Source: GWC2-45-44 sp041661665 (GTDB lineage Bacteria > Planctomycetota > Phycisphaerae > Sedimentisphaerales > UBA12454). Taken from it: a DNA stretch of 46,339 nt. Shown here piece after piece: positions 22,870 through 32,300 of this stretch. The notes beneath the pieces are model-generated. The model made no database searches, was not told the DNA's origin, and worked only from the letters and a program-made list of their open reading frames with translations. The DNA is taken from NCBI GenBank assembly GCA_041661665.1, contig JBAZTW010000016.1:1-46339 (forward strand), read 5' to 3'. The position numbers were made by a program, and so were the translations under genes. The stretch's first letter is position 1. Every line of letters begins with the position of its first letter.

Positions 22870-24492
22870 TTATTTCTTCTCTATTGCCTTTTTAAGAGCC
22901 GTTACCGAGACGCTGTCCGGAATTTTAGCCGCTGCAGAGTCTATCGCCTCTGTCGCGAGTTCGGTTTTATCAAGCTGGTAATAAATATACGCCAGCAGAA
23001 AACTAAGCTCCGGAGAATCAGACTTCTGTATCCACAGCTTTACATCGGCTATTCTGCTCTCGAGCCGGTCCTTATCAGGTATCATCTGGTCAAGACCGAT
23101 TTTAAATTTCACATACTGTGGAAAAATATTTATCGCTCTCGAAAGAAAATATGCGCTGGACATATATTCGCCGGATGCAAACAAAGCGTGCGACTTACCA
23201 GCAAACGCAAGCGGGTCGTCAGGTTTATAAATCCCAGCCATAGAATATGCGTCGGCGGCGCGATAATACTTGCCATCTTTTAAAAGTTCCTCTGCCGACC
23301 GCATATAATAATTAAATTTATCATTGGCTTCGGTCGCAAAACTTTTATGCACACCGACAGTCGCATCGGCGGTTTCCTTGTCTATCTCGGAATATTTACT
23401 CCGTAAATCGCCGGGCTTGTGTTCTTTTTCTTTATCGCTTTTATCCTGCTCTTTTGGCTGGTCCTGCTGCTGTTCCTGCTTTTGCTCCTGTTCTTTAGCC
23501 TCTTTTTCTTTGGCCTGAACATCTTCCTTTTTTGGATTAGCCGACGCTATTTCCCGAAGCATTTGCTCATAAACGGTTTTTGCGGGAGCGTTTTGGTTTT
23601 GTGTTTTATCTATCGGCTTGTCGTCCGGCTGAACAGGCTCTGCGGGCATAGAACGCTCTAAAGGCTTTTGCGGCTCGTGCGGTTCGGCAACTATACTGTC
23701 TTTTGTTTTTTTGTCGTCTGATTTTGTTTTTTTATCCACCCCATCGCTCGCCTTTTGCAGGGCATCGCTTAACTCCTTTTTATTCCTCTGCTGAATAAGG
23801 TCATAAGTAATCACCCTCTCAAGGTCGGCCGCATCATAGCTCAGCGGCCTGGTCCTGCCCTGACCATATAATGGCGTGGTCGCTGCAATCTGGGAAGGAC
23901 TCTGAACCTGAAATTTCGGCATTTTTTCTATCTCATAATCGCTTGTACCGCCGCCGCTTCCGATATTGGGATATGCTAATGCCATAGGCCTGGTGCTGGA
24001 AACGCCTGAACTCACCGTAGCGGAAGGCAGATAGTAGGGCTGTGGAGTAAGAGTTGACCGCAATGAAGTTATCGGCGCGGTGTTTCTCAAAAATGAACCT
24101 ATATCCTCAGAGCCGAGCGGCGCTCCGAACTCTGTCTCGTCTCTGTATGGCACAAGCCCGCGAAAATACTTTCCGCCGCGAACCCTGCCGGTTACTATCA
24201 AATTGCCGCTTGTATCCGCAGGATTAGGAGATTTTACAAGGCCGCTCTGAAGGCTGCTGGGCGGAACAGTCGGGTCCCCTATCCCATCGTTCAACGCAAA
24301 ACTCTCTGTGCAAAAGGACACAAGAACCAAAACGATTAAAAAACCGAATATCAAATATCGAAACTCGAAACAAATCCAAAACCTCAATGCCTTAATACTC
24401 AAAATGTTTTGAATATTTGAATTTTGGTCATTCGATATTGTTTCGGATTTAGGATTTCGTGCTTCGAATTTTTTATATTTGTCTGTCTTCAC
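22870..24492 (-). CDS. TPR-containing secreted or anchored protein with charged linker
   Basis: The function is not recognised. This 540-residue protein has a hydrophobic segment near 47-66 (FGFLIVLVLVSFCTESFA), read as a signal peptide or anchor. A low-complexity region follows that includes a Lys/Glu/Gln-rich stretch near 300-370. The C-terminal part (about 390-540) reads as tetratricopeptide-like helices (YMRSAEELLKDGKYYRAADAY; LSFLLAYIYYQLDKTELA). The start GTG 24492 follows GGAG by 8 nt and lies 13 nt after nadK, so it is translated in the operon. Residues about 8-52 before the hydrophobic core are encoded by a dispersed repeat, making an unusually long N-region. Role: perhaps an envelope scaffold. 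Confidence 0.75.
   Translation of the reverse strand: MKTDKYKKFEARNPKSETISNDQNSNIQNILSIKALRFWICFEFRYLIFGFLIVLVLVSFCTESFALNDGIGDPTVPPSSLQSGLVKSPNPADTSGNLIVTGRVRGGKYFRGLVPYRDETEFGAPLGSEDIGSFLRNTAPITSLRSTLTPQPYYLPSATVSSGVSSTRPMALAYPNIGSGGGTSDYEIEKMPKFQVQSPSQIAATTPLYGQGRTRPLSYDAADLERVITYDLIQQRNKKELSDALQKASDGVDKKTKSDDKKTKDSIVAEPHEPQKPLERSMPAEPVQPDDKPIDKTQNQNAPAKTVYEQMLREIASANPKKEDVQAKEKEAKEQEQKQEQQQDQPKEQDKSDKEKEHKPGDLRSKYSEIDKETADATVGVHKSFATEANDKFNYYMRSAEELLKDGKYYRAADAYSMAGIYKPDDPLAFAGKSHALFASGEYMSSAYFLSRAINIFPQYVKFKIGLDQMIPDKDRLESRIADVKLWIQKSDSPELSFLLAYIYYQLDKTELATEAIDSAAAKIPDSVSVTALKKAIEKK
24345..24475 (+). repeat. Dispersed repeat, copy 2, inside a coding 5' end
   Basis: The core TTCGATATTGTTTCGGATTT (24431-24450) repeats the element at 298-317. 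On the minus strand the repeat is open in frame and supplies about 45 residues (FEARNPKSE...FWICFEFRYL) between the start codon and the signal-peptide core of the TPR protein. Repeat-derived peptides of this flavour are familiar as spurious or hitchhiking sequence in repeat-rich genomes. Confidence 0.65.
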
Positions 24493-24505
24493 TGCAACCG
24501 CTCCG

Positions 24506-25366
24506 TTATTTTGTTTTGTACTTGGGTTTAGCCGCCCAGCTCAATTTCCCGGCAAGAGTATCCCACTGCGTACGCAGCGGATTATTTACAACCTGAAAAG
24601 TGCCGGTGTGTTTCTCTACCGTAACAACGTCGTCGAAAGCCAGCGGACTCAATATCTGGCCATCAAGCATAACCGATGTACCTTCATTTATTTTCTGAGG
24701 GAAAATCCCAATTATGTTTTCAGAGCTTATAACAATGGGACGAAAGCTCAGCGTATGCGGGCATATAGGCGTAATTACCATCGCCGACAGACTGGCCGAT
24801 AAAATAGGACCGCCGGCGGAAAGACTATAAGCCGTCGAGCCGGTCGGCGTCGATATTATAATTCCGTCGCCTATACAATCGGCAAGATTCTGACCGTTGA
24901 CCGCAACCTTCAAATCAACCATACTGAAATTTGCGCCTGCTTTTATCGCGACCTCATTTATCGCTGTGGAACTTAGTTTCTCTTTGCCATTATTAGTGAT
25001 AGTGCATTTAAGCATCATTCGCTTTTCTATCAGACTGCTGTCGGTCGTAAGTCTGCCGAAAAGGTTTTTAATATCATCGATACTAAACTCCGCCAGAAAC
25101 CCAAGCCTGCCGACATTTACGCCGATTACAGGAACGCCGGTATTGCTCAGGTCTCTTGCCGCTGAAAGTATTGTGCCGTCGCCGCCGAAGGCTACCGCAA
25201 AATCAGCCTTATCGGCAACGCTCGCGCAATCGCCCCGAAAACAGTTGGCAAGTATTTCAGCTTTGCCGGCCGAAAAATTTACAAAATCCTCTATCGCCTC
25301 AGCTACAAACTGACGCCGACTATCGCCGAAAATAATCAATTTAGGTTTATTTAATTTTTTTGCCAT
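24506..25366 (-). CDS. nadK: NAD kinase
   Basis: This cytoplasmic kinase of 286 residues phosphorylates NAD to NADP with ATP or polyphosphate. The GGDGT motif (61-65) is intact and is followed by GVNVGRLGFLAEF. The second signature, STPTGSTAYSLSAGGPI, is complete, as is the C-terminal VMLDGQ segment. The length is normal for the bacterial family. It sits between dxs and the TPR gene in one transcription unit; DXP-pathway reductases need NADPH, so the pairing is sensible but not diagnostic. Confidence 0.95.
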   Translation of the reverse strand: MAKKLNKPKLIIFGDSRRQFVAEAIEDFVNFSAGKAEILANCFRGDCASVADKADFAVAFGGDGTILSAARDLSNTGVPVIGVNVGRLGFLAEFSIDDIKNLFGRLTTDSSLIEKRMMLKCTITNNGKEKLSSTAINEVAIKAGANFSMVDLKVAVNGQNLADCIGDGIIISTPTGSTAYSLSAGGPILSASLSAMVITPICPHTLSFRPIVISSENIIGIFPQKINEGTSVMLDGQILSPLAFDDVVTVEKHTGTFQVVNNPLRTQWDTLAGKLSWAAKPKYKTK

Positions 25367-25428
25367 TATTCAAACATTCCAAAATCAGAGCCTGGAGCGA
25401 CAGCGACAGGAGTAAAAACTATGCGATG

Positions 25429-25447
25429 TGAAAATTTTAAATTTTCA
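25429..25447. repeat. Perfect A/T palindrome at the end of dxs
   Basis: TGAAAATTT-T-AAATTTTCA is a perfect 9-bp inverted repeat around a single base. It contains the dxs stop codon at its right end. It may serve as a weak RNA hairpin between dxs and nadK; it has no GC-rich stem. Confidence 0.4.
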
Positions 25448-27325
25448 ACTTTTCAAAATACTCCTGACACTATCAACAATTTTTCCAACGCTTATTCCGC
25501 AGGCGTCAAGCTGCCCCGCCCTGCTGTCAGAGGCCACAAACTCATCGCCGACGCCAAGCACGGTTATCTTTGAACTATCAGCCCCTGCCGCCGAGGCCGC
25601 TTCCAAAACCGCAGAGCCAAATCCGCACGCCGACGAATGGTCTTCGACTGTTATTATACCAAATCCCTGACCCAGCATTGAAATAATCTTTTCATCTAAA
25701 GGCCTGGCAAATCGGGCGTTTATAACAGTTATATCGACATTTTCAGCTTTAAGAATTTCTGCCGCCTTTAATGCTTCTATCGACATACTGCCATAAGCCA
25801 CAACAGCCAATTTCGCAGTCCCCTGCCTCATAATAACGCTCTTTCCAGCCTCAAACGGCAGGGAAAAGGCCTCAGGACAGAGATTATCTTCAACGTAATC
25901 CTTCGGGTATCGAATGGCGACGGAAATATCGCTTTCGACGGCAAATTTCAATGCAGCCTTGAGTTCAATTCCGTTTGCCGGCGAAATCAGTACGATGTTC
26001 GGCATCATTCTCAAAAAACCTATATCCATAAGACCGTGATGCGTCGGGCCATCGGAGCCGACAAGACCCGCCCGGTCAATGCAAAAAACCACGCCAAGTT
26101 TTTGCAGCGATACTTCCTGAAATATCTGGTCAAAACTTCTCTGCAAAAATGTCGAATAAATACATACAACCGGCTTGAGACCGAGCTTCGCCTGCCCTGC
26201 CGCGATATCAACTGCCGCAGATTCTGCTATGCCTACATCGTAATATCTGTCGCCAAACCGTTCCCTGAATTTCGCAAGCCCCGTACCGTCAGACATCGCC
26301 GCGGTAATAGCGGTTATTTTTTTATTTTCTTCGGCAAGCTCGACAATAGAATCAGAAAAACAGTCCGTAAAAGTTTTTTTCGCCGTAGCTGTTTTTGCCG
26401 CATCGCCATTCATCTTAAACGGCCCAGTCGAGTGAAATCTCGTCGGGTCATCATCGGCAGGACTGAACCCCTTGCCCTTTTTGGTATAAACGTGAAGTAT
26501 CGCAGGAGTTTCCAAATGAGACATCGCTTTGAAAATCTGAATCAGAGAACCGATATCGTGGCCGTCAACAGGCCCAAAATACGGAACATTCAAACTCTCA
26601 AAAAGCCTGCTCGGCGTAATCGCCATACGCAGCGTCCGCTTGACATTCTCAATCGCGTCTTCCATCTTTTTGCCGAACATCGGCAAATGCTCAAGGATTC
26701 TGGTGGTGGTCTTTCGCAAATCCTCATAAGTATGGCTCAATCTGACCTTCGAAAGAAATTTCGCAATCGCGCCCTGCGTAGCGTCTATCGCCATAGAGTT
26801 ATCGTTCATTATGATAAGCATCTGACGTTTGGCAAGACCGAGATTGTTCAGTGCCTCAAAATTCGCGCCGTTGACAATGCTCGCGTCGCCGACAAACGCT
26901 ACTATCTTTTCTTTTGTGCCGAGCTTTTGAGCCCCAAGCGCAAGACCCAGCGCTGTTGGAATCGAACTGCCAGCGTGTCCTACGGCAAACTGGTCATAAA
27001 CGCTTTCTGCCGGATTGGGAAAACCGCTCAAACCGTCCTTTTGACGCAGTTTTTTGAATAGCTCTCTTCTGCCTGTCAGAATCTTGTGTGCATAACACTG
27101 ATGACCCACGTCCCAGAGAAGTCTGTCTCTGCTGAAATCAAAAACGCTGTGCAGCGCGATTGTAAGGTCAACAACGCCGAGATTGCTCGCCAAATGTCCG
27201 CCGGTCTGGCTTACAGAGCAAGTAATATAATCGGTAATTTCAAGAGCGAGTTTATTTAACTGCCCAGCCGCAAGTTGTTTCAAATCGGCAGGCGAGTTTA
27301 TTTTTTCAAGTATTTCGTATTGCAT
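25445..27325 (-). CDS. dxs: 1-deoxy-D-xylulose-5-phosphate synthase
   Basis: This thiamine-diphosphate transketolase-like enzyme of 626 residues joins pyruvate and glyceraldehyde 3-phosphate, the first step of the non-mevalonate isoprenoid pathway. Visible marks: GHQCYAHKILTGR, the ThDP motif VGDASIVNGANFEALN...NDNSMAI (GDA where many family members have GDG), PYFGPVDGHD, DRAGLVGSDGPTHHG and the C-terminal TVEDHS segment. The length is typical. The ATG is 5 nt after the ispA stop, so the two are translationally coupled. A long opposite-strand frame over its middle is a shadow. Confidence 0.95.
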   Translation of the reverse strand: MQYEILEKINSPADLKQLAAGQLNKLALEITDYITCSVSQTGGHLASNLGVVDLTIALHSVFDFSRDRLLWDVGHQCYAHKILTGRRELFKKLRQKDGLSGFPNPAESVYDQFAVGHAGSSIPTALGLALGAQKLGTKEKIVAFVGDASIVNGANFEALNNLGLAKRQMLIIMNDNSMAIDATQGAIAKFLSKVRLSHTYEDLRKTTTRILEHLPMFGKKMEDAIENVKRTLRMAITPSRLFESLNVPYFGPVDGHDIGSLIQIFKAMSHLETPAILHVYTKKGKGFSPADDDPTRFHSTGPFKMNGDAAKTATAKKTFTDCFSDSIVELAEENKKITAITAAMSDGTGLAKFRERFGDRYYDVGIAESAAVDIAAGQAKLGLKPVVCIYSTFLQRSFDQIFQEVSLQKLGVVFCIDRAGLVGSDGPTHHGLMDIGFLRMMPNIVLISPANGIELKAALKFAVESDISVAIRYPKDYVEDNLCPEAFSLPFEAGKSVIMRQGTAKLAVVAYGSMSIEALKAAEILKAENVDITVINARFARPLDEKIISMLGQGFGIITVEDHSSACGFGSAVLEAASAAGADSSKITVLGVGDEFVASDSRAGQLDACGISVGKIVDSVRSILKS

Positions 27326-27330
27326 CTTTT

Positions 27331-28233
27331 CTATTTTGTCCTGTTCAGCAATTCAAAGACAAGTTCATTGAGCAGCGTTGCCTTTGAGCCAAACGCCCGA
27401 AGATTATCTGCCGCTTTCATCGCTGACAACTGTGCTTTTTTCTTCGACTGCTCTATGCCGAAAACAGCCGGATATGTAAGCTTGCCCTGCTTTAAATCCT
27501 TGCCCGCGGTTTTGCCAAGCTGCTCCGAACTCGATGAAACATCAAGAATATCATCAGCTATCTGAAAGCCCAGACCAAGCTCAAGCCCGAATCTGCCGAG
27601 CAAATTTATCTGCTCCTTGGTCGCATCCGCCGCTATTGCGCCCAGCACTGCCGATGCCCAAAACATCTTTGCGGTCTTGTTTATATGAATATCCTGAACA
27701 TCTATTCCGCTGCCAAGCCCGTTCTCTGACGCAATGTCCTTCACCTGCCCGGCAATCATACCGCAGGGACCTGCCGCCTGGGCAAGCGATTTTATCATTT
27801 CAATCGCTCTTTCAGCGCTGCTGATTTTTGTCGCCAGAACTTCAAACGCCATCGTCAAAAGCGCATCGCCGGTCAAAATCGCCGTCGCCTCATCAAACGC
27901 CTTATGACAACTCGGCTTGCCTCTGCGATAATCATCATCGTCCATCGCAGGCAAATCATCGTGAATCAGCGAATATGTATGGAGCATCTCGACTGCCGCT
28001 GCCGCTATTCTCGCATCAGCGGTAATTTCATCATTGATAGCGTTGCATGACCACAAAACAACCGCAGCCCTCACCTTTTTCCCGCTGGCGGAAAGGGTAT
28101 ATTCTATCGACTCGTTCAGATTGGCTGGGATACCCTTAAAATCTTTAAGAATAGCCGCAACTGTATCGCTCACTAACAGGGCGTTCCGCTCAAGCTCGCT
28201 TTTTATGTTGATTTTCTCATTCTTTTCAACCAT
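27331..28233 (-). CDS. ispA: Polyprenyl diphosphate synthase (farnesyl or geranylgeranyl type)
   Basis: This trans-prenyltransferase condenses DMAPP/allylic diphosphates with IPP. The first Asp-rich motif reads DDLPAMDDDD and the second reads ADDILD, both complete; GKKVRA near the N-terminus and the DLKQGKLTYP segment also fit. I set the start at ATG 28233 (300 aa), with AGAG six nt upstream. The open frame continues upstream to 28365, but that would cross the start of the divergent miaA and adds non-homologous sequence; ATG 28239 is an alternative. Product chain length cannot be read from sequence alone. It is the first gene of the operon that continues to dxs. Confidence 0.92.
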   Translation of the reverse strand: MVEKNEKINIKSELERNALLVSDTVAAILKDFKGIPANLNESIEYTLSASGKKVRAAVVLWSCNAINDEITADARIAAAAVEMLHTYSLIHDDLPAMDDDDYRRGKPSCHKAFDEATAILTGDALLTMAFEVLATKISSAERAIEMIKSLAQAAGPCGMIAGQVKDIASENGLGSGIDVQDIHINKTAKMFWASAVLGAIAADATKEQINLLGRFGLELGLGFQIADDILDVSSSSEQLGKTAGKDLKQGKLTYPAVFGIEQSKKKAQLSAMKAADNLRAFGSKATLLNELVFELLNRTK

Positions 28234-28313
28234 AAGCATCTCTAATCTATGGAGTTTTCCCGTAAATCGGTTATTATACATATTTTCCGACCAACATACA
28301 GCCAAATTTAATT

Positions 28314-29243
28314 GTGGACAAACAAAGGATTTTAATTCTGGGCGTAACCGCCGGCGGTAAGGCAAAATTGGCCTTTGAACTGGCTAAAAAAATCGATGCT
28401 GAAATCATAAGTATCGACTCGATGAAGGTTTATAGACGAATGGACATCGGCACAGCTAAACCTTCAAAAGAACTGCAAAAACAGCTCAATTACCACCTAA
28501 TTGACATCATTGAACCCAGCGAATCTTTCAGCGTGGACGTATTTTTGCAGCTTATGCAAAACGCCATAGAAAAGATAGAAGCCAAAGGAAAACCAATCAT
28601 CGCGGTCGGCGGAAGCGCGATGTACATAAAGGCTATGCTCTTCGGCCTGTTCGACGGCCCAGGCACAAACGAACAAATCAGAGCCAAACTCAAAGAACAA
28701 ATTGCCCAAACTTCGCTAAGCGAACTCTACAAACAATTAACCATCGTTGACCCGCAGGCCGCCCAGCGAATACACGCTAACGATGAGAAACGAATTATCA
28801 GGGCGTTGGAAGTCTATCAGCTCACCGGAAAACCGATTTCTAATTTTCAGCAGCAGTTCGATAAACCCCAGCCAAACGACAAATGGAAGCTGATTGGCTT
28901 GACACGCGAAAAAACCGATGCAAGCGGCCGAATAAACGCCCGCGTCAAAAAAATGTTCGAGCTTGGCCTGCTTGACGAGGTTAAAAACCTGCTGGCGGAA
29001 GAAAAACCGCTCAGTAAACAAGCCGCCAGTGCTATCGGATATGCCGAGACCATCGAGCATTTAAAAGACAATGAAACGCTTGAAAAAACCATAGAGCAGA
29101 TAAAGATAAATACTCGAAAATTCGCAAAAGCCCAGCGAACGTGGTTTAAAACATTCAAAAATGTTCACTGGCTTGAAGTCCAAAAAGACGACAAAGTCGA
29201 AGATATCCTGCCCAAAACAATAGAACTGATTCAGTGCCGGTAA
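28314..29243 (+). CDS. miaA: tRNA dimethylallyltransferase
   Basis: This enzyme transfers the dimethylallyl group from DMAPP to A37 of tRNAs that read codons starting with U. It has 309 residues. Visible: DSMKVYRRMDIGTAKP (residues about 38-53), YHLIDIIEP, VGGSAMYIKA, and the C-terminal AIGYAE and RKFAKAQRTWFK segments. The P-loop is odd: GVTAGGKA in place of the usual GPTASGKS/T, with the phosphate-contacting Ser/Thr replaced by Ala. The start codon is GTG 28314. It is divergent from ispA-dxs, whose pathway supplies its DMAPP. Confidence 0.92.
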   Translation: MDKQRILILGVTAGGKAKLAFELAKKIDAEIISIDSMKVYRRMDIGTAKPSKELQKQLNYHLIDIIEPSESFSVDVFLQLMQNAIEKIEAKGKPIIAVGGSAMYIKAMLFGLFDGPGTNEQIRAKLKEQIAQTSLSELYKQLTIVDPQAAQRIHANDEKRIIRALEVYQLTGKPISNFQQQFDKPQPNDKWKLIGLTREKTDASGRINARVKKMFELGLLDEVKNLLAEEKPLSKQAASAIGYAETIEHLKDNETLEKTIEQIKINTRKFAKAQRTWFKTFKNVHWLEVQKDDKVEDILPKTIELIQCR

Positions 29244-29359
29244 TTCTTATCTAAACTGCTCTGTGTAATATAGATTAAGGTAGAAATAGCCTAAAAAACC
29301 TGTACAATTGAACTGGCTAATGATAAAATAATAAAAAACTTTTTCGTAGGAAAAATATT

Positions 29360-32300
29360 ATGAAGATATTTTATTCATTCGTATTCATATTAGTTCTCAC
29401 TTTGGTTACAGGTTCGTATTCAAAGACGTTACTGAACTCAGATTTCAATGCTGATGCTAACGGCTGGACTCTGGAATACGGCGGGAAGTGGCAAATTCGG
29501 GCGAATGCTTTTGAAGGAAAAACATCTTCTGTCTGGGCAGGCGATAAAAACTGGACCGACTACCAGGTAACTCTTAAGGCAAAATGCCTCGAAGGAGGCG
29601 ATGAGGGGCAGATATGGCTTTCCTTTCGTTATCAGGATGAATGGAATCGCTATGCAATCGCCATTCGGGGCGGACTTCTTGATGATGCAGCATTATTTCG
29701 ATACCAAAAAACATCTTCGCCAAAGCCAAGCGTTAGTTTTCCGCCAAGCGTCGGCTGTCCTTTGACCGTACCTCTTGGCTTCAATTTTAAGACAAATACA
29801 TGGTACGATATCAAAATTGAGATATCCGGCCCGCAAATCAAGGTTTGGATAGGCGATGTTGCACAGCCTCAAATCGATTACGTTGATAAGACCCCCCTGA
29901 CAAATGGCGCGATAGCATTGGGAGGCAATTATCACCTGTGCAGTTTTGACGATGTCAAAATTATCGAAATCTCGGATGAGATGAACAGAGAGGCACAGAG
30001 AGTAAAGGATAGCCAGCAAGCGAAAACGCAAACGCTGCTGGAACAAAAGGAAGACAAAAGGATTGAGCAGCGTAAGAATTATAAAGCGGTCGAAATAAGC
30101 AAAATCTCATCTTCAGGGCGCACGGAAATCAGTCTTAACGGCAATTGGCTTTTTATGCCCCAGCAGAATATGCTCCAGAACGCAAAGCCGTATAGCCCTC
30201 AATACTCTGATTCCGACTGGCATATCATCGCGGTGCCGAATTTCTGGAACCAGATAGCATGGTGGTTTTCGGGAGGGATGGAGTATATTGCAGCTTATCA
30301 ATATGATGAAATTCGAAGAACCAACGAATATACCTTTGATTACGGCGCCACAAAAAACGCCTGGTACAGACAATGGCTTACTATTCCTGAGTCGGCGAAG
30401 AACCGAAGGTTGATTTTGAAATTTGACGCCAGCGCCTCAGTAACCACGGTATATGTCAATGGCGCTCGAATTGGAGACCACGTGGGAATGTTTGCCCCGT
30501 TTGAGTTTGATATCACGGAATTCGTAAAATTCGGCGACAGGAATTTAATTGCTGTTCTTGTCTCAGAGGGCGCTCGAAAAGAGATTGCCAACCCGGATGA
30601 AGTGGCCGGAGTGGCGGTCACTATGTCTATTACAAATGAAATGCTCAATTCTTTGCCAAAGGGAATATCTTCAAGCCAGGCTACTACTGCGGATTACAGG
30701 ACTAAAGGCTTGCCAAGACTCAATGGTATTTGGCAGCCCGTTACATTATTGGTTACAGAACAGGTCGTTATCAAAGATGTGTTTTTCAAGCCTGATCTCA
30801 AAGGCGCGGACATTGAAATAACCCTTCACAATCCTGAAAAATCAGATTTTACCGGTGTCGTAAAAATAGCTGTCGCCGGTGAGCATATTACAAAAGACAT
30901 TTCAGCCGCTCCCGGAAAAACATCATTGGTCTCAATAAGAATCAATGTGGTCAATCCTAAATTATGGACACCCCAAACACCAAATTTATATCCATTACAA
31001 GTCGATATTGTTAAAGGAAACAAGATAATGGACTCGTATTCCTGCGATGTAGGCTTCCGTACATTTGCAGTGAAAGATGGAAAGTATTATCTTAACGGCA
31101 GGCCTTACTGGCTGGGCGGCGGAAATATGCCGCCGCATGGCTTACGGCCGAACGACGCGGAGCTTGCGAACAAATTCTTTAAATTGATGCATGATGGCAA
31201 CCAAATGATAACCAGATCCACATGCAGCCCCTTGACTCCGGTCTGGGCAAACGCGGCTGATAAACAAGGTGTCGCGGTTAGCCTTGAAGGCACCTGGCCA
31301 TGGCTTGCGTTGCAAGGCAAACCTATGCCTGAAAAAGTATTACTGGAAGCCTGGGTGAACGAAATGCTTGCTCTTGTTAAGCAGCTCAGAAATCATCCAA
31401 GTATTGTGATATGGACGGTCGGCAACGAATTTCAGTACCATCCTGACTATCATAAAAAGGGGTTCAAAAATTTTTGGCAGCCAATTCAGGAAGACAGGCC
31501 GGATGATTTTGCTGACCCCGATGCCGCATATTTAAAAAAAATGCGAGTCTTAAACGATCTTGTTCAGAAAATCAGAACGCTTGACCCAACCAGGCCCGTA
31601 TGTTTATGGTCCAGCTATATCCGAGATAAAGATGTTTATGAAAGAATTCTCAAGCCCAATGGCATAGACGATGGAAACATCACCGATCCGCATCTATATT
31701 TGGGGTGGTATCAGCCTTCCGTTTTCCAGGACATTCAATATGGCGGAAAATATGTGCCGCCATATATAGGCCAGGCCATTATGAGCCAGGAGGCCTCAAC
31801 AGGATATCCAAATGGCGATAACGGGTCGCCAGTCCGAAAGTATATTCCAATGTATGTGCCTCAGGCGTGGATAGGCAGCGATGCGTTTGAACATCGTAAC
31901 CCGCAAATTTTCCTTAATTACAATGCTTTAATAACAAAGGAATGGATGGAAGATGTCCGTCGGTCAAGAAAAACCGCCGGCTGGATCGCGTTCTGCAATA
32001 CATGCTGGTTTAAATATCCGAGTTTCAGCAAACACATCGAGCCTTACCCGGCATACTATGAGATAAAGAAATCTCTTCAGCCGGTCCTTATCAGTCTTGA
32101 CCAGAGAGACAGGCACTATTATCAGGGCGCTAAATTCAGCGGCAGCTTAGTTGTAGTCAACGACGACCTGATGGGAAGGGATTTTTCTAAACTCAAATGC
32201 TTTATCGATTTGAAAAATCAGGAAAATGTCAGTGTCTGGAAAAAAGAAGTGCCGCTGAACGACTGCTCTTATTATGGCAAATCCATAACTCAATTCAATT

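Noticed and set aside
26036..27061. 341-codon plus-strand frame opposite dxs
   Set aside because: It is Arg-rich and unrelated to any family, lying entirely antisense to a well-conserved enzyme.
28234..28365. N-terminal extension of the prenyl synthase open frame
   Set aside because: It would overlap the start of divergent miaA, and the extra 44 residues do not look like the family; ATG 28233 has a better-placed ribosome site.
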